A stretch of 25,464 nt of DNA, from assembly GCA_964614095.1 (NCBI GenBank), contig CAZTJO010000026.1:1-25464 (forward strand), given 5' to 3'. The first letter of the stretch is position 1; the number at the start of each line of letters is the position of its first letter. The translations under genes were made by a program, and so were the position numbers. This DNA comes from CAZWKX01 sp964614095. Its GTDB lineage: Bacteria; Actinomycetota; Acidimicrobiia; Spongiisociales; UBA11373. Below are positions 7,900 through 16,587 of this stretch, in pieces. The notes under the pieces are model-generated. The model saw only the letters and a program-made list of their open reading frames with translations, was not told the origin of the DNA and did no database searches.

Positions 7900-9091
7900 G
7901 AGACGCCGTGTTCTGATAATTGTGCAGAACCTGCCGGTTCCGTTCGATCGCAGGGTGTGGCTGGAGGCGACGACTCTGGCCGGGGCGGGCTACGAGGTCA
8001 GCGTTATTTGCCCCAAGATGAAGGGCTTCAACAAGGCCCGTGAGACGCTCGAAGGCATCGAGATCTACCGGTACCACCAGCCGCTCGATCCGAAAGGCCG
8101 GCTGGGTTTTGTGGCCGAGAATCTGCTTGCTCTCATATCGACCTTCTTCTTGACGTTGCGTGTGGCGGGCTCGGGCCGCGGTTTTGATGTGATCCACGCC
8201 TGCAATCCTCCTGAGACCTACTGGACGGTGGGCCTCTTCTGGAAGCTGTTCGGCAAGCGGTTCCTCTTCGACCACCACGATCTGTCGCCGGAGCTGTATC
8301 AGGTGAAGTTCGGAGGGGGTTCCGGGGGACTGCTTCGATCGATACTCCTGCTGCTCGAGAAGGCGACGTTCCAGGTGGCCGATGTCGGCATTGCCACCAA
8401 CGAGAGCCACAAGCGCATCGCCGTCGAGCGTGGTGGCATGTCGGAAGACAGAGTGTTTGTGGTCCGTTCCGGGCCTGATGTGGGTCGCTTCACCGTCTAC
8501 CCGGCCGATGTCACACATAGACGCGGCAAGGATCACCTGATCGCCTTCCTGGGGGAGATGGGCAGCCAGGACGGGGTGGAATTGCTGGTTCGGGCTCTTC
8601 GTCTGCTGCGCGACGAGTTTGGACGCGATGACTTCCACTGCGTGTTCATCGGCGGCGGTACTCACCGCAGCGAGATCATGGCGGAGGCGGAGGGCATCGG
8701 GGTTGCCGATCTCTGCACATTCACCGGGGTCGTCAGCGACGAAGATCTGTGCCGTATCTTGTCTTCAGCGGATGTGGGGGTCGACCCGGTGCCAAAAAAC
8801 GATTGGTCGGACCGCAGCACCATGAACAAGATCATGGAGTACATGTACTTCGGCCTGCCCATCGTGGTCTTTGACCTGGCCGAGGCGAGGGTCTCGGCGC
8901 AGGATGCCGCCTGCTACGCCGACACCGGCTCCGAGTTTGGCTTGGCGGCCAAGCTCGACGAGCTGCTCTCCGATCCGGGGCGGCGCAAAAAGATGTCTAG
9001 GTACGGCCGTAGGCGGCTGCGCGAGCAATTGGCCTGGGAGCACTCCGTGCTGAGTCTGCTGGACGCCTACGACTGCATTTTTGGGAGCTGA
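7883..9091 (+). CDS. Glycosyltransferase family 4
   Basis: 402 aa with a GT-B fold. The N-terminal acceptor domain begins RVLIIVQNLPVPFDRRVW, followed by AGYEVSVICP, a hallmark of GT4 enzymes in exopolysaccharide loci. FDHHDLSPELY follows at about 132-142. The C-terminal nucleotide-sugar domain starts near 215 (LIAFLGEMGSQDGVELLV) and contains STMNKIMEYMYFGLPIVVFD with E319, matching the second glutamate of the usual E-x7-E region; the first is not conserved in standard form. A hydrophobic stretch near residues 82-95 may sit on the membrane. It should add one sugar to the lipid-linked repeat unit from a cytosolic donor; donor and linkage cannot be read. ATG at 7883 is preceded by GAGGA with 5-nt spacing and lies inside the end of the dehydrogenase gene. 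Last gene of the first operon, convergent with the flippase gene 13 nt on. Confidence 0.88.
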   Translation: MAFAGKRRRVLIIVQNLPVPFDRRVWLEATTLAGAGYEVSVICPKMKGFNKARETLEGIEIYRYHQPLDPKGRLGFVAENLLALISTFFLTLRVAGSGRGFDVIHACNPPETYWTVGLFWKLFGKRFLFDHHDLSPELYQVKFGGGSGGLLRSILLLLEKATFQVADVGIATNESHKRIAVERGGMSEDRVFVVRSGPDVGRFTVYPADVTHRRGKDHLIAFLGEMGSQDGVELLVRALRLLRDEFGRDDFHCVFIGGGTHRSEIMAEAEGIGVADLCTFTGVVSDEDLCRILSSADVGVDPVPKNDWSDRSTMNKIMEYMYFGLPIVVFDLAEARVSAQDAACYADTGSEFGLAAKLDELLSDPGRRKKMSRYGRRRLREQLAWEHSVLSLLDAYDCIFGS

Positions 9092-9104
9092 TCCAACGCC
9101 GGCG

Positions 9105-10376
9105 TCATATGGGGGGAAGGATGTAGGAGTGACCAAAAAAGGTCTTTGGTGGCTCTTCATACAGCGGTTTCAGGGCCTTGCGGTAGTGGATGTTGCGCCA
9201 CACGCCTTGGGCCAACACGCTGGCCGGCCAGGCAAACGCTGCAGTCACGCCGGCGGTGGCCGCCGTCGCCACCAGGGCGGCACTCGCCAGCGTCTCGACG
9301 AATACCAGCTTTTTCTCCAGGCGGCCGCCCAGCATCTCACGCTGCGCCGGAAGGGCGATACTGATGACCGCGTTGGCAATGATCATCAGCGTTGCCAGGA
9401 ATGCGATCTCGTAGGCCTCCGGGATGACGTAGTTGAAGGGATTCCAGACCCAGGCTCCTCCGGCTATGGCCAGGTAGGCGGCCGACGCGGCCAGGATCAC
9501 TGTGGCGAAGACCCGTTGCATGCGTAGGGCGGAAGGCGCGTCGCGGCGGTGGGCCGCCTCCATCGATCGGGGTCCGAGTACTGCGTTTAATCCGACGCCT
9601 AGAACAAAGAGGGGTTGGGCGGCCAGTCGGGCTGCATAGGCGTATCCGAGGTCGTCCGGGCTGGCCAGGTGACTGACCAGGGCCGCAGCGACAAAACCTG
9701 CCGCTGCGGGCACGAGACCGGTGACCAGCAGCCACCGTCCCGAGACGACCAGGTCTGTCATGCGCAGGTGTTTGGGCGATGGTTCCCGCCACGGCGCCGC
9801 CAACAGCAGTCCGATGATGATTGATAACCCGGTTGCCAGGGACAGGGCTGCGAAAGGAATCAGCGTGTCGGAGATTCCTGAAGCAAGCAAGGCGAAAGTC
9901 GCGGTCACGGCTGCGATCAATTGTGTTCCCGAGACCAAGGCGGCGCGCCACGAGCGGCCGGCAATATGAAGCATGCGCCGCAGGTGGGCTTGGGCCGGGA
10001 CCAGCACCGTGGCTAATGCGGCGGTCCATGCAAGCGAGAGAAGCTCGGCTCCCGATGCCTGATTGTGCACGACAACAAGAGCCAGCAGCATGGCAACGCC
10101 GGTCACCAGTGACGGGCCAGAAGCGAGCCAGATGGAATGACGCAGGACAGGGAGCCGCAGGTTCCTCTCTTGCTCGATGGCATGGACCTCGGCCGGGAGG
10201 TAGATGAGGTGCATTGGCACCGCCACTCCCATGAGGTGAGCGCTGAAGAAGACTGCATAGACGCCGAGCAGCGCGGGCTCGTAGAGGGTCGCCGCGACCA
10301 ACCCGACGGTGAACGTGGCCAGCGAGTTGAGCCCGGCGTCGATTACGCCGGCGGGCAATGTCTTGCGCAAGCTCAT
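9105..10376 (-). CDS. Polysaccharide flippase-like membrane protein (MOP/Wzx type)
   Basis: 423 aa, almost wholly hydrophobic, with roughly 12 predicted membrane segments from residue 8 to about 395. The N-terminus (VIDAGLNSLATFTVGLVAATL) and the repeated small-residue helices resemble polysaccharide exporters of the MOP superfamily. Membership rests on topology and overall character, since these proteins have no strict catalytic motif. The C-terminal tail (KALKPLYEEPP and onward) is polar and probably cytoplasmic. Likely role: flipping the lipid-linked repeat unit across the membrane so that the Wzy-like protein can polymerise it. It is the only Wzx candidate in the window. The gene is alone on the minus strand, ends 13 nt from the convergent glycosyltransferase gene, and faces a 496-nt region shared with the next rightward operon. 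The Shine-Dalgarno is weak. Confidence 0.78.
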   Translation of the reverse strand: MSLRKTLPAGVIDAGLNSLATFTVGLVAATLYEPALLGVYAVFFSAHLMGVAVPMHLIYLPAEVHAIEQERNLRLPVLRHSIWLASGPSLVTGVAMLLALVVVHNQASGAELLSLAWTAALATVLVPAQAHLRRMLHIAGRSWRAALVSGTQLIAAVTATFALLASGISDTLIPFAALSLATGLSIIIGLLLAAPWREPSPKHLRMTDLVVSGRWLLVTGLVPAAAGFVAAALVSHLASPDDLGYAYAARLAAQPLFVLGVGLNAVLGPRSMEAAHRRDAPSALRMQRVFATVILAASAAYLAIAGGAWVWNPFNYVIPEAYEIAFLATLMIIANAVISIALPAQREMLGGRLEKKLVFVETLASAALVATAATAGVTAAFAWPASVLAQGVWRNIHYRKALKPLYEEPPKTFFGHSYILPPI

Positions 10377-10872
10377 GGCCGAGTGTTCCGGGAGGCCGCG
10401 CCGGCCGAAGGCATGGTGACGCCGGGACCCATTCTTGGAGATTGTGGGCGAACTCGCATCTTTCTCCTTGCCGGTTCACCGCTCTGCATGCCTGAGGTAA
10501 CCAAGATTCGGACGAGAGCCGCCGCCGCCTGAGGCATTCGGCCAGCTGTTGCGGGAGAGCCGAGCGTGGAGATTAGCCCCAAGTGACCGGTGGTCGGCAA
10601 TGACTCGACCGGGTACGCGCCCCGATGCTGCAAGGTGGTGATCCAACAGCCGCCAGATCGTCTCGGCGCGGACCCGGATCCCGCCACGGAAGGAATCAAG
10701 GGATCGACCGGAGACCGGAATCCGTGCTGATAAGCATGCCGGGCGACGGAGGTGGTTCGGGGTTCGGTTTGGCGGGTCGAGACCCTCGGCGTCATCGCCG
10801 TGGGTGATCGCTGGATCTGGGGCGCCGCCGGTAACGTGGTGGGATTGCCGCCGCGCCGGAAGGAGCAGTGGG
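10377..10872. other. Divergent non-coding region (496 nt) between flippase and GMC oxidoreductase genes
   Basis: No convincing gene is visible: open frames here are Arg/Pro-rich or overlap neighbouring genes out of frame. It must carry promoters for the leftward flippase and the rightward GMC operon. Visible structure includes an inverted repeat GATCCC/GGGATC (10677-10682 with 10700-10705) followed at once by a tandem 7-mer GACCGGA x2 (10706-10719). A strong Shine-Dalgarno, AAGGAG (10860-10865), lies 7 nt before the GTG at 10873. No clear -35/-10 pair was recognised. Confidence 0.4.
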
Positions 10873-12486
10873 GTGATTATTGATGGGCGAACGGTCCCCG
10901 GTGGGACGACGATTGAGACCGACGTCTGTGTGGTGGGCGCCGGTCCCGCCGGCCTGACAATAGCGCTTCGTCTTGCCGGCGAGCGGCGTCTCAAGGTCTG
11001 TCTGCTGGAAAGCGGAGACCTGGCTTTCGACGGCGGCGTTCAGGTGCTGGCGCAGGCAGAGACCCGGGGTTTGCCCTACTTCCCGATTGAGGAGACAAGG
11101 ATTCGTTGTTTTGGTGGCACCACACTCTCCTGGGGAGGTGTCTGCGCACCATTTGATGAGATCGATTTCGTGGCCCGCTCCTGGGTGCCCGACAGCGGCT
11201 GGCCGTTCTCTCGCCGGGTGCTGGACAATTATCTGCCGGAGGCCTTCCGTCTCTGTGAGATCGAGACCCGGCACACCGACGATGGGCATCATTCCTCGGA
11301 CGGCGATGGTCACGAGCTGCCGGGCGAGGAAGATTCCGGGAGCGGCTTTGGCCTCCGGGTGGCGAAGGTCTTTTTCAGCCCGCCGACTCGGTTTGGAAGG
11401 CGCTATCGAGACGAGATCCGTGGTGCAGAGAATGTCACCGCCTACCTCAACACCACGGCCACCGAGTTGGAGCTGGGCTCGGACGGAGCCGTCTCGAATC
11501 TGCGGGTTGGGTGCCTCACGGGGTCCCGATTCAGCATCAAGGCAAGGCATTACGTTCTGGCCGGTGGCGGCATCGAGAATCCTCGTCTGCTGCTGGCGTC
11601 GAACCGCGTGCAGGCGGCGGGTATCGGCAACTCGCACGACCTCGTCGGGCGCTTCTTCATGGAGCACCCTCGGGCGGTGAACAGGTTCCGCCTCCCTTCA
11701 TGCAGTCGCCCGCTGTCTCGGCTCGTCAGCGGTGCGTCCGGGACTCTGGCGTTCTCCCGTCTGACGCTGGTCCCCCGGGTGCAGAGGGACGAGGAGTTGC
11801 TGCAATACCACGCCAATCTCAAGTTCGGCTTCGCCGGGCAACAGTCGGAGCAGTGGCGGGCGGTGCGGAGGCTGGCGATTGTCACTCGACGGCCCTGGCG
11901 CGACAGTCCATTTTTCCAGGATGCCGGAGGCGGCAGGGCAAAAGTGCGCTGGATGGACATACGCACTGCGTTGGCGCGACCTGATCGGTCCTTCTTGGGA
12001 GCTCTTGGAGCAGCAACAAGGTGGGGATGGCTGCGACGGTTTGTTGAGATCATCAGTTCGGTCGAGCAGCGGCCCGAGGCGGCAAACCGTGTGGAGCTGA
12101 TTCGTCAACAGGACGCACTGGGGGTGCCGCGAGTGCGGCTGCATTGGAGTCTCAGCGAGGCGGAGGAGCGAACCTACAGACGGGGGATCGAGTTGGTGCT
12201 CGGAGCGTTGGACAGGCTGGCTCCCGGCATTGGGGCCTCACCGCTGGAGGATCATGACCAATGGCCCGCGGGTGTCATCGGCACCTGGCACCACATGGGG
12301 ACCACTCGGATGCATGATGATCCAAGACGTGGTGTGGTCGATTCGAACTGCCGAGTTCACGGGGTTGAGAATCTGTTCATTGCGGGAAGTTCCGTGTTCC
12401 CAACCGGTGGCTCAGTATCGCCGACTCCGACCACCATTGCCCTTTCGCTGCGGCTGGCGGATCACCTCAGATTGACGATGACCTGA
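10873..12486 (+). CDS. GMC family FAD-dependent oxidoreductase
   Basis: 537 aa from GTG at 10873, chosen because AAGGAG sits 7 nt upstream and the FAD-binding fold follows at the expected place. An upstream in-frame start at 10804 would add a 23-residue tail without family character. The ADP-binding motif GAGPAG is at 22-27 and TLSWGGVCAPFDEIDF follows in the substrate cap. The C-terminal GMC_oxred_C region has GTWHHMGTTRM (470-480, H473/H474) and LFIAGSSVFPTGG. Family members oxidise alcohol groups, including sugar hydroxyls. Homologues are frequent in polysaccharide loci, where they may act on lipid-linked sugars or free glycans. Oddity: the motif after PTGG reads SVSPTPTT, with Ser516 where related enzymes usually have Asn (ANPT), a residue that helps the catalytic His. 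The substrate is unknown. It probably shares transcription with the sulfotransferase and GT4 genes downstream, although a long gap follows. Confidence 0.87.
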   Translation: MIIDGRTVPGGTTIETDVCVVGAGPAGLTIALRLAGERRLKVCLLESGDLAFDGGVQVLAQAETRGLPYFPIEETRIRCFGGTTLSWGGVCAPFDEIDFVARSWVPDSGWPFSRRVLDNYLPEAFRLCEIETRHTDDGHHSSDGDGHELPGEEDSGSGFGLRVAKVFFSPPTRFGRRYRDEIRGAENVTAYLNTTATELELGSDGAVSNLRVGCLTGSRFSIKARHYVLAGGGIENPRLLLASNRVQAAGIGNSHDLVGRFFMEHPRAVNRFRLPSCSRPLSRLVSGASGTLAFSRLTLVPRVQRDEELLQYHANLKFGFAGQQSEQWRAVRRLAIVTRRPWRDSPFFQDAGGGRAKVRWMDIRTALARPDRSFLGALGAATRWGWLRRFVEIISSVEQRPEAANRVELIRQQDALGVPRVRLHWSLSEAEERTYRRGIELVLGALDRLAPGIGASPLEDHDQWPAGVIGTWHHMGTTRMHDDPRRGVVDSNCRVHGVENLFIAGSSVFPTGGSVSPTPTTIALSLRLADHLRLTMT

Positions 12487-12985
12487 CCCGTTGCGGTCGC
12501 GGCGCACATGAGACACACCGGCGCCGCTGGGAAGCGTCCCGACTCGCAGACCACTAGGGAGTGCCAGCGACGCCCCGCGTTCAGGATCCGCCGGCGGAGA
12601 TGCGGCGGCCTAGCGGTAGCCGACTCAAGATGGTCGTCCTGGGTCCGTCGCCGTTGGTGGCTTAGGCGGCGATACTGCCGGATCGTAGCCGAGCCTCCGG
12701 CGACTACTAGTCTCAGATCGCGGTCGCCGCGGGCGTCCTGGCCGGTTCTTCGTTTCTTGGCCCCAGGCCGAGCACGAGCCGCCTCGGAAGGCTCAAGGTG
12801 GTATTGCTGATCGGCGATGACAGACAGGCGTGACATACCTACTCACAAACAGCCAGCGCCGGGTCGCTTTGCGCGAACCTCGTGTAGAACCCAATCGCCC
12901 GGATCACCGAACACGATGCACGTGAGGGTTGCCCTCTGCGTTTGGGAGCGGTCCGGTTGCGCCGGCAGGATCGCCGACTGGGGAG
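12487..12985. other. Long non-coding gap (499 nt) between GMC oxidoreductase and sulfotransferase genes
   Basis: No credible gene is seen; frames on both strands give Arg-rich products without recognisable domains. The sequence holds only weak inverted repeats, for example GAGCC/GGCTC around 12777-12795. A gap this long inside a same-strand set is unusual for this locus and suggests either a separate promoter for the sulfotransferase gene, an untranslated leader or a decayed gene. A 25-codon frame beginning at ATG 12916 runs into the sulfotransferase start region and could be a leader peptide, but nothing supports it beyond position. Confidence 0.35.
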
Positions 12986-13918
12986 GTGACTGACATAGCG
13001 CGGAGCCGCGGTCACCACAGGTCAATCCCCGGCGGATCACCTGTCCTGCCCAACTTTTTGGTCATCGGCGCCATGCGTTCGGGCACTACGGCGCTGTACA
13101 GCTTCCTCGACCAGCACCCCGATGTCTTCATGAGTCCCATCAAGGAGCCCAACTATTTCGCCTTTGGCGCCGACGAGAATCCGGGTCCCATTGAAGGCTC
13201 GCTTAGCGTTACCGACCGTGGCAAGTACCTGGATCTCTTCGCTGGCGCGCGAAACGAGAAGTGCGTCGGCGAAGCGTCCCACTCGTACCTCTATTACCCG
13301 GCCGCAATCGAGCGGATCGAGGCTGAGCTGGGCAGCGCGAGATTGATCTGCATTCTGCGTGACCCGGCTTCCCGTGCCTTTTCGCACTACATCTACCACG
13401 TGCGCAACGGCCAGGAGAACGCTCCGGACTTCCCGGCCGCTCTCGACCTGGAGAAGGACCGGCTGGCCAGGCGAATACACCGTGGCCACTACGTTTCCCG
13501 GGGCTTCTACGCCAAGCAGCTGCGCAGGGTCCTCGAGGTGTTCCCCCGAGAGGCTCTTCGGGTGTACCTGTTCGAGGATCTGGGCGAGCGGCCCGCCTGG
13601 CTCATGCAGGACATCTTTCGTTTCCTCGAAGTGGACGACTCGTTTGAGCCTGACACGTCGATCAGGCGGAATCCCTCAGGTCTGCCCCGCAGCGGAGCAC
13701 TGCATCGCATTCTTGTGGGGCGCAGCATGCTGAAGAGACGGCTGCAGCCCATTCTGCCGAAGAGCCTCTATCGGTTGGCCACCCGGATCAGGGACCGGAA
13801 TCTCGTTCGGCCCGACCTGGACCCAGAGATCCGGCGGAGCTTGGTGAACACCTTCAGGGACGACATTCACGATCTCGAAGGACTGATCGATCGAGACCTG
13901 TCGGCGTGGCTTGCCTAG
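12986..13918 (+). CDS. Sulfotransferase family protein
   Basis: 310 aa from GTG at 12986. The family core starts at LPNFLVIGAMRSGTTAL, so any start upstream of about 13046 is possible; TTG at 12929 would add 19 residues and neither start has a well-spaced Shine-Dalgarno. The 5'-phosphosulfate-binding loop GAMRSGTT is at 28-35. The 3'-phosphate-binding element RLICILRDPASRAFSHY begins near 119, with Arg125 and Ser133 at the expected positions. KEPNYFAF resembles heparan-sulfate-type and related carbohydrate sulfotransferases. Known reaction: transfer of sulfate from PAPS to a hydroxyl or amine. In this setting a sugar of the exopolysaccharide unit is the likely acceptor, giving a sulfated polymer; lipid or small-molecule acceptors are alternatives. 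No signal peptide, so cytoplasmic action on a lipid-linked unit is likely. The next gene starts 40 nt downstream on the same strand. Confidence 0.9.
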   Translation: MTDIARSRGHHRSIPGGSPVLPNFLVIGAMRSGTTALYSFLDQHPDVFMSPIKEPNYFAFGADENPGPIEGSLSVTDRGKYLDLFAGARNEKCVGEASHSYLYYPAAIERIEAELGSARLICILRDPASRAFSHYIYHVRNGQENAPDFPAALDLEKDRLARRIHRGHYVSRGFYAKQLRRVLEVFPREALRVYLFEDLGERPAWLMQDIFRFLEVDDSFEPDTSIRRNPSGLPRSGALHRILVGRSMLKRRLQPILPKSLYRLATRIRDRNLVRPDLDPEIRRSLVNTFRDDIHDLEGLIDRDLSAWLA

Positions 13919-13958
13919 CGGTCCGGCCGACGATCGACGGGCGGCGGGAGCGCAAGAT

Positions 13959-15116
13959 ATGAGGATTCTGCAGGTTCACAACAGCTATCGGGAAGCCGGT
14001 GGCGAAGACGTGGTGGTCCAGGCGGAAGCCGATTTGCTGGAGACGGCGGGCCACAGCGTCCACCGATTCCAGGTCGCGAATCCCAACGGTGCAGTCAAGT
14101 CGGCCGCGAACCTGCTGTTTTCCCCGTGGAACCTTGTTGCGGCACGCCGCCTGGCGCGCCTGGCAGACCAGGTGCAGCCCGATGTTGCCCACATCCACAA
14201 CACCTGGTACTCGCTTTCGCCGTCGGTGCTCGCGGCGCTGGGGCGCCGGGGCATTCCGATGGTGATGACGTTGCACAACTACCGGATCATGTGCATCAAC
14301 GGCCAACTCTTGCGCCGCGGGGAGATTTGCACACTCTGTGTCGGATCACCCCCACTCCGAGGCATTAGGTATCGCTGTTACCGGGATTCTTGGGCCGCTT
14401 CGGCTATGGCGGTGATCGGAACTGCAACCGCGCGGCGGGCCTGGATGCGGCACGTTGATCTCTTCCTGGTGATGAGTGAGTTCGCCAAGGGTCGGTTTGT
14501 GGCTGGCGGGCTTCCCGAGGAGCGGCTGCGGGTCAAGCCCCACTTTGTGTCGGACCCCGGCGCAAGGCCGGCGCCTCCGTCTGCGTCCCGAACCTTCCTT
14601 TATGTCGGCCGCCTTGCCGGCGAGAAGGGACTGCACACTCTTCTCGATGCCTGGAAGTTGGCGGGTCTCGACGGCTTCGAGCTGCTCATTGTGGGCACGG
14701 GCCCGCTGCAGGAGGAGTTGGAGCGCCGAGAAGTGCCCGGAGTCAGGCTGCCGGGCTGGATGCCGCCCGACCAGGTGAGACGGTTGATGCTTTCTGCCCG
14801 TGCTCTGGTGTTCCCGTCGGTATGGTACGAGACCTTTGGTCTGGCCATCGCTGAGGCCATGGCGGCCGGAACACCCGTTCTGGCCTCTGATCTTGGGGGC
14901 ACGCCGGAGCTGCTCGGGCCGTTGCGCGACAAATGGCTGGTCCCGCTCGGCGATTCGTTTGCTTGGGCGAAGGGCCTGAAGATGATTGCCGATGAGAAGG
15001 TGGGGATCGATGCCGCGGGCCGACGGGCGCGGGAGCGTTACGAGTCGGCCTTCGCGCCGCAGCACGGCCTCCGTTTTCTCGAGGATGCCTACACGACGCT
15101 CATCGAGCGGCACTGA
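13959..15116 (+). CDS. Glycosyltransferase family 4
   Basis: 385 aa. ATG at 13959 is preceded by GGGAG with 8-nt spacing and gives the canonical GT4 beginning MRILQVHNSYREAGGEDVVV. The acceptor domain includes DVAHIHNTWYSLSPSVL and VMTLHNYRIMC. A cluster of cysteines (CINGQLLRRGEICTLCVG and RCYRDS) near 115-150 is common in this subgroup. The donor domain has FLYVGRLAGEKGLHTLL and the signature YETFGLAIAEAMAAGTPV with E291 and E299 forming the E-x7-E pair. It should transfer one sugar to the growing lipid-linked unit. This is the second GT4 gene of the locus. With the initiating transferase, that makes at least three sugars if each enzyme acts once; any further transferases are not in the window. 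It ends 24 nt from the convergent Wzy-like gene. Confidence 0.92.
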   Translation: MRILQVHNSYREAGGEDVVVQAEADLLETAGHSVHRFQVANPNGAVKSAANLLFSPWNLVAARRLARLADQVQPDVAHIHNTWYSLSPSVLAALGRRGIPMVMTLHNYRIMCINGQLLRRGEICTLCVGSPPLRGIRYRCYRDSWAASAMAVIGTATARRAWMRHVDLFLVMSEFAKGRFVAGGLPEERLRVKPHFVSDPGARPAPPSASRTFLYVGRLAGEKGLHTLLDAWKLAGLDGFELLIVGTGPLQEELERREVPGVRLPGWMPPDQVRRLMLSARALVFPSVWYETFGLAIAEAMAAGTPVLASDLGGTPELLGPLRDKWLVPLGDSFAWAKGLKMIADEKVGIDAAGRRARERYESAFAPQHGLRFLEDAYTTLIERH

Positions 15117-15140
15117 TCCGTTCGTATCTACTGGACCCGA

Positions 15141-16523
15141 CTACCGGATCAGCGCGGTTGGGGCGAAGAGCCAACGCACCCGGCGGGCACACTGGCATGC
15201 GAGGAGGGCGGCCAGCATCAGGCCGGCGGTCTCGTAGCCGACGGGTCCACCAAAACCGTCTGAGATCACCCCCTGGCCGATCAGGAGGGCGAGAAGAGCA
15301 AGTCCGTTGGCCGGTGCGCCGGTTCTTCGAGTGTATGGATTCTTCACCCCTTGCCAAAGGCGGCCAATGATCACGACCAGGAGGAAGGCAAAAGCCACCA
15401 CGCCGACCGCACCCATCGACACGGCGATCTCCAGCAGCACGTTGTGTGCGTGGCCGGCCCAGTTGAAATAGGTGCGAAACTTGGCGCCGGCGAGAAGGTA
15501 GCCGTGACCGAAGACGGGCTTCTCGGAGAACAGCTGGCCGCCAATGGTGAATAACTCAGTGCGCTGGGATAGCGAGGAGACCTCTTCCCAGGTCTGTTCG
15601 CGGAGAACCCACGATTCGAGCAGTTCTGAGCCCACGGTCAAGAAAAACAGGAGACCGGTCACAACAATGGCGAGGGCGGTGGCCACAGCAAGCCGGCGGC
15701 GCTGTCCGCTCGGGCTGAACATCAGCAGGACCAGCACGGCGACGATGGTTGCCACGAGAGAGCCGCGGGACCTAGTCATCAGGAGGAGTCCGGTGAAAGC
15801 GGCGCCGGACACGGCGGCTGCCAGCTTCCACGGCTTTCGGAAGAACATACGATCTGGCGATGCCAGATAAATCGAGACGAGCATGAAGATCGCCAGCCCC
15901 AGCATCCCGGCGGTGACGATGGGATGGATCTGGAACCATCGGTAGCGGCTGACGCCGTCATCGTCGACCCACGGCGCCCAGCCGGGCACCGCCGCCGTTA
16001 CCAAGGAGGAGAAGATGGCGACGGCAATAGTGCCGCGCCTAATCCACATCCAAAACACCGGGAAGAACTCTCGATCGCGGCGCGCTTCCCAAAATACGGC
16101 CAGGGTCATCCCGGCCAGCTCGGCGTACTGCAGGGCGCGCATAGTCGACCGCACCGAGACGGCACTGGCTCCCGAAACGAGCACAACGGCCACCGTCAAC
16201 AGAATGGCGCCCATCGGCAGGTTCAACGAGCTCAGGCGGTGGGTGCGCCCAGCTATGCCCCGAGCGATGTGCCACCCAACCCAGATGGCGACAATGGCAT
16301 ACAAGGCGAGCTCAATGAGGATCTGGAGATCGGGCACCCCGCTGAAGGCGGCAGCCGGATCTCTTTCGCGGAATTTGATCTCCGGCGTAAAGGCCAAGAC
16401 CAAGAACAAGAAGGCCACGGTCCGCGGCGTGAGCGGTCGTTTCCAGAACGGCTCCTTCTGAAGGACCTGGACCGGGCTCGTTGACGCCACCGTGCCAACC
16501 GTCGGCGTTTCGGCCTCCATCAT
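15141..16523 (-). CDS. O-antigen ligase/polymerase-like membrane protein (Wzy type)
   Basis: 460 aa with about 10-12 membrane segments between residues 36 and 450 and a large central extracytoplasmic loop (about 275-350). Features of the O-antigen ligase/polymerase (Wzy_C) family are LMTRSRGSLVATIVAVLVLL near 250, KPVFGHGYLLAG before the last helices, and AGHAHNVLLEIAVSMG with H358, H360 and N361. In related ligases and polymerases these Arg and His residues are needed for transfer of lipid-linked glycans outside the membrane. Here polymerisation of the repeat unit is the best fit, because it stands next to the co-polymerase gene, 64 nt downstream of that gene on the same strand. Ligation of a glycan to another acceptor is the alternative. 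ATG at 16523 and the following ATG at 16520 are equally possible starts; no good Shine-Dalgarno is seen. Confidence 0.85.
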   Translation of the reverse strand: MMEAETPTVGTVASTSPVQVLQKEPFWKRPLTPRTVAFLFLVLAFTPEIKFRERDPAAAFSGVPDLQILIELALYAIVAIWVGWHIARGIAGRTHRLSSLNLPMGAILLTVAVVLVSGASAVSVRSTMRALQYAELAGMTLAVFWEARRDREFFPVFWMWIRRGTIAVAIFSSLVTAAVPGWAPWVDDDGVSRYRWFQIHPIVTAGMLGLAIFMLVSIYLASPDRMFFRKPWKLAAAVSGAAFTGLLLMTRSRGSLVATIVAVLVLLMFSPSGQRRRLAVATALAIVVTGLLFFLTVGSELLESWVLREQTWEEVSSLSQRTELFTIGGQLFSEKPVFGHGYLLAGAKFRTYFNWAGHAHNVLLEIAVSMGAVGVVAFAFLLVVIIGRLWQGVKNPYTRRTGAPANGLALLALLIGQGVISDGFGGPVGYETAGLMLAALLACQCARRVRWLFAPTALIR

Positions 16524-16587
16524 CGGCAGGTTCTGTCTGCAGGAGGCGGGATGGCGGAGCCGGCCCGGCCTTCCTGCGGCACCGGGG

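Noticed and set aside
9132..9150. ACCAAA/TTTGGT hairpin near the convergent gene ends
   Set aside because: Only six weak A/T-rich pairs, and it lies inside the flippase coding region; not convincing as a terminator.
9337..10479. Minus-strand open frame (380 codons) in another frame of the flippase region
   Set aside because: Arg/Pro/His-rich and without membrane segments, whereas the overlapping frame gives a coherent polytopic membrane protein.
10804..10872. Upstream in-frame start for the GMC oxidoreductase (23 extra residues)
   Set aside because: The GTG at 10873 has AAGGAG at 7-nt spacing, and the extension lacks family character.
12462..12836. Arg-rich frames on both strands between the GMC and sulfotransferase genes
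   Set aside because: Composition is that of random GC-rich sequence and no ribosome-binding site or domain was seen.
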